Shown here piece after piece: positions 51,808 through 59,459 of a stretch of DNA of 64,000 nt; the stretch's first letter is position 1, and the number at the start of each line of letters is the position of its first letter. Source of the DNA: G965207335 sp965222825 (GTDB lineage Bacteria > Pseudomonadota > Gammaproteobacteria > PS1 > Pseudothioglobaceae); assembly GCA_965222825.1 (NCBI GenBank), contig OZ244964.1, positions 1,453,710 through 1,517,709 of the forward strand, read 5' to 3'. A program made the position numbers and the translations under genes. The notes below the pieces were generated by a model, which was not told the origin of the DNA, made no database searches, and saw only the letters and a list, made by a program, of their open reading frames with translations.

Positions 51808-54355
51808 TAAATAGTTTTAGTTGGTTATTATTATTTTTTCTTTTTTCTAAAAAGTCTTTTATATTAGTTAAAAAATCAATAAACTGCTTAATATTTTTTA
51901 TGTTGAGATGTTGACTCTTGCCAAAAGACATAAGCTTTCCTGGGTAATATATCTTCTTAAATTGCCATCGCATTGTACTGACTTTATCAGTTTCTTTAGC
52001 ACGACCTTGAGTCATTTCAATAAATACTGTTCGCTTAATAAGTTCTTCTGCAATCTTGTATATTTCATTACCATTTTTTTTTAACTCATCCCAAAAATCC
52101 TCACCAGAATCAAGTGAACATTCAATCCTAGAAACAATATATGGAGTGTTTTCTTTACTATAGTTATTTTTTAGCATCCAATTAGAGTAATCACCAAAAA
52201 CATTAGCAATATTACTTATCTCTGCCCCTATACTATAGTTATTTTTAAGATTATCAATGTATACTCTAGATAATTCTATAATCATTTTATGTTGAACTGA
52301 GGCATTGATTGTGCTAATATTATCTTTATCCATGTTCTTAGTTAACCTATTGAGTAATTGTAATATTACAGAAATATCGCCAGACCATAAATAAGAAATT
52401 ACCTCAATACCATAATAGCAAACTAATGTTCCCTTATGATGATTCTTTAGTTTATTTGCAAGTTTATTGTAGTCTTTATAATCTCCGCTACTGCCAATTA
52501 TTTTATCCATTGTAGTCTTCCAACCTGCATTAGATAACCTACAATTAACCATATTGGTAATAAATTCTATATTTTCTGATTGTTTTTTATTTCCATTATC
52601 TAAAATCAAATAACCCATATCTACCTCTTTATAGTCACGGCTATCTTCATATGATGTGCCTCTTTCATCAAACTTATGAAATGAATTCTTTTCTGATGAT
52701 ATATTAAAATATTGATATTCATTCCTTTCCCAAATAATAAGATTAAATACTAATTGAACTGATTTAGGTACTCTGCTAAAAGTGTAATCATCCAACAAAT
52801 ATACAATATTATATGACCTATTAATTGCTTTATAAGTCATACTTCCTACTTCTGATATATAATATTCTGGCAGATGAAATGGTAATTCTTCATTATGAAG
52901 CATAGCATAACTAATTTTGCCTTTAAGTCCCAGAAAAAAATTTTCTAGCCATAAAATTTTTGATGTTATTGCAATACCACTAGGTGCTAAAAAGTCTTCA
53001 GGAAACAAATTTTTAATGTGTTCAAATATTTTGTTTGCTAGTTTATTAATACTATTTATATCAGTTTTGTAATGTTGTAATGCAAGTTCTTTTGATTGTA
53101 TATTCTTTAAGGTTTTAATTAACTCAATAACTAACACTAACGAAAAAAATGTTAGTAGTGCTTTACGATAATAATCAGGTTGTTCTTTGTATTTTTCTTT
53201 TGTTATCCAAGAAATATAAGACTGCAATTGAGAACAAGAAATATAAATACCAATATAAGGTATGTTCTTAAGTTCATCGCTAAGATCTCCACAACTCAAA
53301 TGGGTATTAGTAGAAACATAACGAAATGCCATACTCTTACCACACCCTCTTGGTCCTTGCATAATAACAGGCATTTCTCCAATTAAATCTGTATAAAAAT
53401 CATTGTATTTAACAAATAACTTTAACAATAAATCATTGCTATAAATGTACTCCACTGATAACTTATCAAATGGATGCGATAAGCGTTGACTATCTGTTTC
53501 TTGCAAGTTATTTCTTGGAAGATCCATAATTTCTTTGTGAACAGCTTGATAATGACTATGTCCACCAATATTTTCTCCTAATGCTCTAACCTCATCATCA
53601 TCGTTTAACTTTTTAATAAGTTCATCAATCTTTATAAAAAAATTTAAGTTTCCAGCATAAAAATCTCTGCGTTTAAATAAAGAGTCTCTTAATGTACAAG
53701 TTGCGGAAACAAAATTATAAAAATCTTCTCTTCTTCTAAGATAAGTAGTTGATTCATCAATTTGTTTTAAATTGCCAGTATCAATAATTTTAATGGTTTC
53801 ATGTTGGTTAGTAGTGCCTTGAATATTAACCATAATATTGCCGACATGCAAATCATCATGTTTTAGTTTATATTGTTGTAAAGTTGATACAGCATCTAAT
53901 AAACTAATTAAATATTCTATTGCATTACCTAAACTTATTTCGTCTGGTTTTTTATCAATAATGCTTTTGAGTGTTTCTCCATCCACCCAATTAATCTTAA
54001 AACAACAACATTTGCCATTAAAAATATTTTTAATTTCATCAATTATAATCATATCAAAATCAGATGGAACAACAAACATATCTTGTCCACTTAATTTTTT
54101 ACCCATAACTATCTCATTGCGCGCAGTGTCATTATCGTACAAACCAGGTTTATTAATTTTTAAAGCACAATATGCATTATCTTCATCTGTTACTTTTAAA
54201 ATAAAACTTTTTTTACCAATTCTACCCTTTAAATCTACATATCCTGTTTTTAGATCTCTATCCATGATAGTATATTTTTCATTTTTAAAGGTTATATTGC
54301 TTGGAAAGGCACACTCCTTTAACAATTTTTTTTGATTTTTATCTATATCATTCAT
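51797..54355 (-). CDS. Protein kinase-like domain fused to ORC/CDC6- or STAND-like P-loop ATPase
   Basis: An 852-residue two-part protein. Residues about 25-250 look like a eukaryotic-type kinase: AYCALKINK (Lys66), NEIVMGKK (Glu81), catalytic loop HDDLHVGNIM (166-175) and IIDTGN (192-195) in place of DFG. Residues about 300-850 are a P-loop NTPase: Walker A GPRGCGKS (334-341), Walker B-like IVYLLDDYT (517-525), and a downstream WER arginine (544). Such ATPases with sensor/effector partners are common in anti-phage systems. Operon with the Rossmann-like gene; upstream, a palindromic promoter region is shared with leader L15. Confidence 0.72.
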   Translation of the reverse strand: MNDIDKNQKKLLKECAFPSNITFKNEKYTIMDRDLKTGYVDLKGRIGKKSFILKVTDEDNAYCALKINKPGLYDNDTARNEIVMGKKLSGQDMFVVPSDFDMIIIDEIKNIFNGKCCCFKINWVDGETLKSIIDKKPDEISLGNAIEYLISLLDAVSTLQQYKLKHDDLHVGNIMVNIQGTTNQHETIKIIDTGNLKQIDESTTYLRRREDFYNFVSATCTLRDSLFKRRDFYAGNLNFFIKIDELIKKLNDDDEVRALGENIGGHSHYQAVHKEIMDLPRNNLQETDSQRLSHPFDKLSVEYIYSNDLLLKLFVKYNDFYTDLIGEMPVIMQGPRGCGKSMAFRYVSTNTHLSCGDLSDELKNIPYIGIYISCSQLQSYISWITKEKYKEQPDYYRKALLTFFSLVLVIELIKTLKNIQSKELALQHYKTDINSINKLANKIFEHIKNLFPEDFLAPSGIAITSKILWLENFFLGLKGKISYAMLHNEELPFHLPEYYISEVGSMTYKAINRSYNIVYLLDDYTFSRVPKSVQLVFNLIIWERNEYQYFNISSEKNSFHKFDERGTSYEDSRDYKEVDMGYLILDNGNKKQSENIEFITNMVNCRLSNAGWKTTMDKIIGSSGDYKDYNKLANKLKNHHKGTLVCYYGIEVISYLWSGDISVILQLLNRLTKNMDKDNISTINASVQHKMIIELSRVYIDNLKNNYSIGAEISNIANVFGDYSNWMLKNNYSKENTPYIVSRIECSLDSGEDFWDELKKNGNEIYKIAEELIKRTVFIEMTQGRAKETDKVSTMRWQFKKIYYPGKLMSFGKSQHLNIKNIKQFIDFLTNIKDFLEKRKNNNNQLKLFNDE

Positions 54356-54423
54356 TTTATAACTTATAATTGTTTTTTTAATTTAATAATTATAATATTT
54401 TTTACTGCCTAATCATACCTTAA

Positions 54424-54454
54424 TTTTAGCATAGTTATTTATACTATGCTAAAA
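54424..54454. promoter_or_regulatory. Palindrome between divergent units (promoter/operator)
   Basis: TTTTAGCATAGT (54424-35) and ACTATGCTAAAA (54443-54) flank a 7-base spacer. TATACT (54440-45) can serve as -10 for leader L15, so the palindrome overlaps a promoter between the kinase operon (minus) and L15 (plus). Confidence 0.5.
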
Positions 54455-54497
54455 TGAAGGTACTAACTAATAGGAACACACCTAGTAAAAAAATGTG

Positions 54498-54609
54498 CGA
54501 CTTACACAAACAGCGATAAAGTCGGTTGAATTTAGACGATGAGTCTGAATTTTATGAGTTTGTATAGCCCACGGGGATAATATAACCCTGTTGGGTAAAG
54601 GTTATCTCC
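54498..54609 (+). promoter_or_regulatory. Structured 5' leader L15 (full-length, covaried)
   Basis: CGACTT (54498-503) pairs with AAGTCG (54519-24), replacing CCAACC/GGTTGG of other copies. P1 is ACAAAC/GTTTGT (54506-11/54558-63). AATTTAGA-CGATGAG-TCTGAATT (54529-51). P3 is CCCACGGGG/CCCTGTTGGG, with loop ATAACC (54582-87) or GGGGATAA pairing with GGTTATCTCC (54600-09). Confidence 0.7.
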
Positions 54610-54643
54610 TGTGATATTTTTTAATTTATCGTAAGGAGGATAT

Positions 54644-54802
54644 ATGAGAAAAGAAAAACTAAAAAATAGTTGCCGAAGTATTAGCAATAATTTAGTTGTT
54701 GCTGGTATAATAGCAACATTTTTTAGTCAAGTTCCATTTATTACGGCTTTTATTGTAATGATAATTGGCACTTTATTTGTTAATTATGGAGTGAAATTAT
54801 GA
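54644..54802 (+). CDS. Micro-protein A2, 52-residue membrane protein
   Basis: ATG with AAGGAGGA upstream. MRKEKLKNSCRSISNNLVVA..., then IIATFFSQVP and a second hydrophobic helix (FITAFIVMIIGTLFV). Paralog of A1 at 30873, sharing NNLV.A......FFS.VP. Ends in an ATGA overlap with B2, exactly as in the first copy. Confidence 0.65.
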   Translation: MRKEKLKNSCRSISNNLVVAGIIATFFSQVPFITAFIVMIIGTLFVNYGVKL

Positions 54803-54906
54803 ATGCAGTTATAGTAGCATTTGGTGCTTTGCTTATTTTAGGGGCAATGGCTTTATCTATTGAACTTAAAGAAAGACGCCAAAAACGCGACCAAGAACAC
54901 GCTTAA
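54799..54906 (+). CDS. Micro-protein B2, 35-residue membrane protein
   Basis: Product MNAVIVAFGALLILGAMALS then ELKERRQKRDQEHA: one transmembrane helix and a highly charged tail. Paralog of B1 at 31025; both begin MNA and share the arrangement helix + ERRQ/ERQ tail. Conserved pairing with A2 supports a joint function. Confidence 0.6.
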   Translation: MNAVIVAFGALLILGAMALSIELKERRQKRDQEHA

Positions 54907-54925
54907 CATAAATTAAGCATTTTAT

Positions 54926-54967
54926 AACCCAACAGGGAAACATTAGCCCTGTTGGGTTGGTGTTTCC
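54926..54967 (+). promoter_or_regulatory. Leader L16 (P3 pseudoknot only)
   Basis: AACCCAACAGGG/CCCTGTTGGGTT is a perfect 12-bp stem (54926-37/54947-58). Loop AAACA (54938-42) pairs with TGTTT (54961-65), extendable as GGAAACA/TGTTTCC. A T run and AAGGAGA RBS follow. Confidence 0.65.
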
Positions 54968-54988
54968 TTTTTTTTATAAGGAGACATC

Positions 54989-55399
54989 ATGCAAATAATA
55001 GCAAAAATACACTCAACAAGAGTATCAACTTGGCAACCTAAAAACAGTGATATAAAAAGAAGTTGTTGTATTGTTACTCTAAAACACAATAATCAAACAA
55101 CAACTGTAAATGTTTATAATAAATATGCTCGTTTCTTTGTTAATACACAAGGTAATTTTACTTGCTTAAGTATTAAAAATAAGCGAGAATATGCTAAACA
55201 CACTACCTCTACCCTAGATTCGCTTATGTGGATTAAAGCAAAAGACGGTAAAGTAATTTATAAACAAGAACCAAGTCAAATAAAACCGCTTTTAGGTATA
55301 AAAACTGCACAAACAGTTAAAATACCAAAAGCACAGCAGAAACAAAAAAGCATAGTCAAACGATTGGCTATTTTTTGCCTTGATTGTTTATCTGCATAA
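54989..55399 (+). CDS. Hypothetical basic protein (136 aa)
   Basis: A 136-residue soluble basic protein (AKIHSTRVSTWQPKNSDIKRSCCIVTLKHNNQTTTVNVYNKYARFF), probably a beta-rich N-terminal domain with a Lys/Gln-rich tail. Not recognised. Own leader L16 and strong RBS. Confidence 0.6.
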   Translation: MQIIAKIHSTRVSTWQPKNSDIKRSCCIVTLKHNNQTTTVNVYNKYARFFVNTQGNFTCLSIKNKREYAKHTTSTLDSLMWIKAKDGKVIYKQEPSQIKPLLGIKTAQTVKIPKAQQKQKSIVKRLAIFCLDCLSA

Positions 55400-55406
55400 C
55401 AACAAT

Positions 55407-55448
55407 AAAAAAAAGGTGACTAGCGTATTGCTATGCCACCTTTTTTTT
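55407..55448. terminator. Bidirectional terminator
   Basis: AAAAAAAAGGTG/CACCTTTTTTTT with inner TAGC/GCTA, between the convergent genes at 54989 and 55431. Confidence 0.8.
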
Positions 55449-55946
55449 GTTTAACAATTTTCTAATATATTCTAATTTTTCTAATTTATTATTATTATCT
55501 ATAACAATAAAATCTATACCAGTAGCCTCAACTGCTTGTTTTTTAATATTATCTCTTAACTTATAAGTATTATTGTAATGTCCCGGACCGTTGTACTCAA
55601 TTGCCATAACTGGATTAAAATCTTTATCTGTTATGCAAAAATCTAATCTTTTACACATTATGGCTTTATATCCAATATAATCTGCTTTTAATATCTCTCC
55701 AAGACTCACTTGTGGAAATATCATATGGTTAGAATTTCTACATATTCTAACTAACTTCCAATATAATGATTTTTCACTTTGATTTAATAAAGCTTGTGTT
55801 TTATATTTTTCTCTTCTAGTAACAGCAACTTCTTTTTCGTAATATTGTTTTAATGGTTGTCTATTAGTTTGTTTGAATGTAGTGGTATTATCAAAACAAC
55901 CTGTAAGCAATAATAAAGTTGCTGTAATAAATAAAAATTTAAGCAT
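55431..55946 (-). CDS. DUF2726-domain lipoprotein (nuclease-fold)
   Basis: A 171-residue protein with a lipoprotein signal (LLLLTGC, Cys17) followed by a DUF2726 domain: ALLNQSEKSLYWKLVRI, VFPQVSLGEIL-type segment, CKRLDFCITDKDFNPVMAIEYNGPGHY, and DFIVIDNNNKLEKLEYIRKLL. DUF2726 has the PD-(D/E)xK nuclease-like fold (D and E.N in RLDF / AIEYNG). An exported, membrane-anchored version is odd and could act on incoming or extracellular DNA (inference). Confidence 0.78.
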   Translation of the reverse strand: MLKFLFITATLLLLTGCFDNTTTFKQTNRQPLKQYYEKEVAVTRREKYKTQALLNQSEKSLYWKLVRICRNSNHMIFPQVSLGEILKADYIGYKAIMCKRLDFCITDKDFNPVMAIEYNGPGHYNNTYKLRDNIKKQAVEATGIDFIVIDNNNKLEKLEYIRKLLNKKKVA

Positions 55947-55960
55947 AGTTTAATTGCAAT

Positions 55961-55979
55961 CCCACCATTATTTGATGTG
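55961..55979 (+). promoter_or_regulatory. Palindromic operator-like site, copy 7 (TIGR03755-TraG operon)
   Basis: CCCACC-N7-GATGTG ends 64 bp before the ATG at 56043. TATCATAGTTTTTTT (about 56010-24) lies about 32 bp downstream as a -10 region. Confidence 0.62.
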
Positions 55980-56042
55980 CTAACCTTACATCCCAGTACA
56001 CAATAAATATATCATAGTTTTTTTCAAGTAATAAACCCTACA

Positions 56043-57335
56043 ATGAAACAGTTAATAATCATAACAATTCTACTAGTAACAACAATACACCCCATTATAT
56101 CTGCTAATGAGCAAGTAAATAATGAGTTTGACGCTAACTTTTTTAAAACTAACAGTGAACTATACTATGAAATTGGAGGAGCCAGTAATTATAAACCATT
56201 AGTAGCAGGAGCTAATAGCAACATAGACTTAGGGTTAGGCGGTAGTTTAGATGTCGGTTATTCTTGTGGTAAATTTGATATTAGCCAAACATTTGCCAAC
56301 ACTATGGATGATTTAAAAAATGGTGTTGACGATGCTGTTAATGTAGTAACGCAATCAGCCAATGCTGCTATATCATCTTTACCAGCATTAGCGCTTAAAA
56401 GAGCATTACCAGCAGTATATGATATGTTTCAAGAGTACAAGCTAGATGCTAAAGGCAAAATAGATATAGCAACTCAGTCTTGTGAACAAATGGAAGCAGA
56501 AATAGCAGCAGGCGGTAATCCACATGCAGACTTTGTGCAAGCAGCTAGGGCTCAAATATGGCAAGATGAAGCCGAAGGAAGCGGTAATATAATAACAGCA
56601 AAAAAGAAAGCAGACGGTTCAGGTAGTAACCCACCTCCTGAGCAAAGCGGTATTAATTCATACGGAGATACAAAAGTAGGAGGAATCGGACAACCACCGT
56701 ATAAGCCTGTTAGTGATGCAATTGTATCAGGTTATAATTTTAGCATAGGTAGTAGCAATCCAACTAATAATAGTGCTAGAGCACCAGTAAATAGTGAATT
56801 AAAAGAACAATTTGCAACAGCTAATAATGCTATTGACTGGACCACTGATGTTGTTGGTGAAAGAGGCAAGAACAACACCAAAACAACTACAAAATCAGGC
56901 ACAGGCTTAAAACCAAAAATTATTACCGAAAGAGAGCAAATTATTGCTGATTTTAACAATGGAGACTACGCTAAGTATGGTATTAACCAAACAGTGCGTA
57001 ATAAATTAGCTATTATGACGCCTAAACAGCAACAAATAGTAATAACTAATATTATAAATGATTTAGCGGTTGAAAAAACAATTAAAAAAGCATTAACAGC
57101 TAGAAGAATATTACTCACAGGCCAACACGAACCAAACGAGCAAGATAGCAGTAGCAAATTAGGCGAGAAAGAACGAAAAAGAGCCATTCAAACCCTAGAA
57201 AAAGAAATAGAGCTAACAATATTTGAATATCAAACTCAAAAAAAACTAGCAAATACTACTATTGTTAGAGTTTTACAACAACCAGACATAAAAGGCACAC
57301 CGCCGTCACAGCGAAGTAAAAACCCATTTCTATAA
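56043..57335 (+). CDS. TIGR03755-family ICE protein (PFL_4711-like)
   Basis: A 430-residue exported protein (signal ends near IISANEQ): YYEIGGASNYKPLVAGANSN, LDVGYSCGKFDISQTFANTMDDLKNGVDD and a CEQMEAEIAAGGNPHADF region match TIGR03755, a TraH-like component that normally sits between TraU-like TIGR03756 and TraG. Residues about 45-200 are duplicated as a decayed copy at 61970. Operator-like palindrome 64 bp upstream; TraG follows 31 bp downstream. Confidence 0.88.
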   Translation: MKQLIIITILLVTTIHPIISANEQVNNEFDANFFKTNSELYYEIGGASNYKPLVAGANSNIDLGLGGSLDVGYSCGKFDISQTFANTMDDLKNGVDDAVNVVTQSANAAISSLPALALKRALPAVYDMFQEYKLDAKGKIDIATQSCEQMEAEIAAGGNPHADFVQAARAQIWQDEAEGSGNIITAKKKADGSGSNPPPEQSGINSYGDTKVGGIGQPPYKPVSDAIVSGYNFSIGSSNPTNNSARAPVNSELKEQFATANNAIDWTTDVVGERGKNNTKTTTKSGTGLKPKIITEREQIIADFNNGDYAKYGINQTVRNKLAIMTPKQQQIVITNIINDLAVEKTIKKALTARRILLTGQHEPNEQDSSSKLGEKERKRAIQTLEKEIELTIFEYQTQKKLANTTIVRVLQQPDIKGTPPSQRSKNPFL

Positions 57336-57366
57336 TTAATAAAATACAAGTATTTTATTAAGTTTT

Positions 57367-58887
57367 ATGACAGATTTTGCCCTTACTTTAAACTCACTAT
57401 CTTGGGTATTCTATAACAGAATATTCCAAGTTTTAGTAGAATGGGGCATAATCTATCTACCTTTTGCTATTTATCTTTATCAAAATTGGTATAAACAACT
57501 TGAAAGAGATGTGAATACTAATATAGCTTTATTATCTATAAAAAGCATGCTAGTTAGTGTTATAGTGTTCTTATTTATATATTGGTTGGCACTATTGCCA
57601 ACTTTAGAACTACAAAAAGTCCGTGCTAATTATAGTGTTACAACAACACCACAAAGCACAACCATACAAAATAATCTTAATACTTTAAAAAATAACTTAG
57701 GTGTTAGTGAACTAAACTCAGCAGGTGTGCCTAATGCTGCACTAAAAGTTCCAATTTTATGGGCATCTGTTGATATTTTTACTCATTTATTTAACAGTAC
57801 AGTTATTCAAAAAATACCCAGCAGTATAGGTGATGTTAGGGCTGAGATAGTAAATGTTATCCACGATAGTAATATTAAAGACCTAGGTATAAAAGATAAA
57901 TATAACTTTTTTTACAACAAATGCTATTCTTCTGCTATAGGTAAATTTAATAAAATGGTTGAAAGCGGACAAATTAAAAAACAAGCAAGTTCTATATGGA
58001 CATTTGGTATACCTTATACTACTATCGGTATAGAAGACTACGACTGGGTAGGCGGTAAATATTTTCGTGATACCAAAGGTTTTTATAAGTCCTGTGCAAT
58101 AACTGATAGCGCTTGCTACAAGGATGATGTTATTGTGCCATTAGGTATTTATATAGATGAACAAAGGACTATAAGTTGTAATACTGCTTGGGCTGAGTTA
58201 AGACCACTATTAATTAGTGAATTTAATATCAATACCTCAGGTCGTTCAGGCGGGCAAGAAGCAGTTAATAGCAATATTAGATATAAACTACAAATCAATA
58301 ATACTAGAAAATTTGGAGACTCTGTTAATTATTTTAGTGTTGATTTTTGGGTAGGTATGATTAAAGAGGCTTTTACATTGTTTGGCTCATGGATTGTGCT
58401 ATTTTTTACAGAAATTACTACCACAGCAGTAGTAGCATTCTTACCTATGGGACAAGCCATTACCTTAGGATTTTTTATTATTTTGTTACCCATTGCTATG
58501 CTAGTATCAGCATTAAGAATGGATGCTCTTGTTGGGTTTGTAATGTTTTATTTTACTGTTAGTTTTTTAACAGTAGTCTGGGCAATAGTAAATTTTATGG
58601 ACAACAACCTTATGTATTTAGTATATGGTGCTAGTAATAGTAGCATATCACAAGTAGCAGCATCTGTAGTATCAACATTTAGCCTAACAGGCGTGCTAAT
58701 GTCTATTGCAACCTTATTTATGTATTATTACGCTAGTAGTAAGTGGTTTCAGTTGATGAGGATGGCGGGGAGTGAGGCTGCAGAAGAGGCGGGAACATCT
58801 TTTAGTAGTGCAAAAGAAACAGGAGATAAAGTTGGTAGTCAAACTAAAAGCGTTGCTAGTAAAGCAGGAAAAGCGTTAAAAAGATAA
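57367..58887 (+). CDS. traG: TraG N-terminal-domain conjugation protein
   Basis: A 506-residue inner-membrane protein: first helices around residues 20-40 and 60-80 (LLSIKSMLVSVIVFLFIYWL), a periplasmic cysteine-bearing domain, and C-terminal hydrophobic block VVAFLPMGQAITLGFFIILLPIAMLVSALRMDALVGFVMFYF, as in TraG_N. TraG in this class is about 500 residues and stabilises mating pairs. Full length. Separated by 28 kb from the rest of the mating-pair genes. Confidence 0.88.
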   Translation: MTDFALTLNSLSWVFYNRIFQVLVEWGIIYLPFAIYLYQNWYKQLERDVNTNIALLSIKSMLVSVIVFLFIYWLALLPTLELQKVRANYSVTTTPQSTTIQNNLNTLKNNLGVSELNSAGVPNAALKVPILWASVDIFTHLFNSTVIQKIPSSIGDVRAEIVNVIHDSNIKDLGIKDKYNFFYNKCYSSAIGKFNKMVESGQIKKQASSIWTFGIPYTTIGIEDYDWVGGKYFRDTKGFYKSCAITDSACYKDDVIVPLGIYIDEQRTISCNTAWAELRPLLISEFNINTSGRSGGQEAVNSNIRYKLQINNTRKFGDSVNYFSVDFWVGMIKEAFTLFGSWIVLFFTEITTTAVVAFLPMGQAITLGFFIILLPIAMLVSALRMDALVGFVMFYFTVSFLTVVWAIVNFMDNNLMYLVYGASNSSISQVAASVVSTFSLTGVLMSIATLFMYYYASSKWFQLMRMAGSEAAEEAGTSFSSAKETGDKVGSQTKSVASKAGKALKR

Positions 58888-58897
58888 TATTTATATT

Positions 58898-59089
58898 CTA
58901 GAAATCAACTAATATGTTAACATATCCATTTTTATCAGATGCTGGATGCATAGGGTCAAATCTGGGACGACCAGAATATTTATTCCAACCATACATATCG
59001 GTTTTTTTCTCTGTATATTCATCTTGGTCTCCTTCCTCATCAGCAAGCAAATCCAAGCCAAAATTTAATACTTCTTTTAATATACTCAT
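58898..59089 (-). CDS. Small hypothetical acidic protein
   Basis: A 63-residue minus-strand ORF with AAGGGGTG upstream of the ATG: SILKEVLNFGLDLLADEEGDQDEYTEKKTDMYGWNKYSGRPRFDPMHPASDKNGYVNI. Composition is natural for a small soluble protein; no family recognised. Convergent with traG. Confidence 0.45.
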   Translation of the reverse strand: MSILKEVLNFGLDLLADEEGDQDEYTEKKTDMYGWNKYSGRPRFDPMHPASDKNGYVNILVDF

Positions 59090-59167
59090 AATACACCCCT
59101 TAAATTCTTATTATCTATACTGCGTATTTTACCATAGTTTAGGGTATATGTCAATAATAGATATAAA

Positions 59168-59398
59168 CTAACTTAGTTTACTAATAACAGTGTTAATAAG
59201 TGTTGCATTATTACTAATAGCATTAATAACATAACCTAAGCTAGCACCGCCAGCTATATACAACCCTACAATCAAAAACTCAATACGAGTTAAACGCCTA
59301 TCATGACTTGATATTGCCTCAGCTGCTTTTTTAGCTTTATCTTCATCAGCACCTGCTGATATAAGTGCATCGTAAACCTCTGTTATCATTGTGCTCAT
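59168..59398 (-). CDS. Small coiled-coil membrane protein (DUF1640-like), paralog 5
   Basis: A 76-residue protein: MSTMITEVYDALISAGADEDKAKKAAEAISSHDRRLTRIEFL then a C-terminal transmembrane helix and NNATLINTVISKLS. The ending resembles paralog 1 (DLLNTIISKLG), and the N-terminus is nearly that of paralog 2. Confidence 0.65.
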   Translation of the reverse strand: MSTMITEVYDALISAGADEDKAKKAAEAISSHDRRLTRIEFLIVGLYIAGGASLGYVINAISNNATLINTVISKLS

Positions 59399-59459
59399 AA
59401 TATTTATTTTAACTAATCTATTAAGATGATTAAATTATACCCCTAATATGAATATATGC

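Noticed and set aside
53838..54335. 165-aa plus-strand ORF opposite the kinase domain
   Set aside because: Shadow of the kinase-ATPase gene on the opposite strand; low-complexity hydrophobic composition and no RBS.
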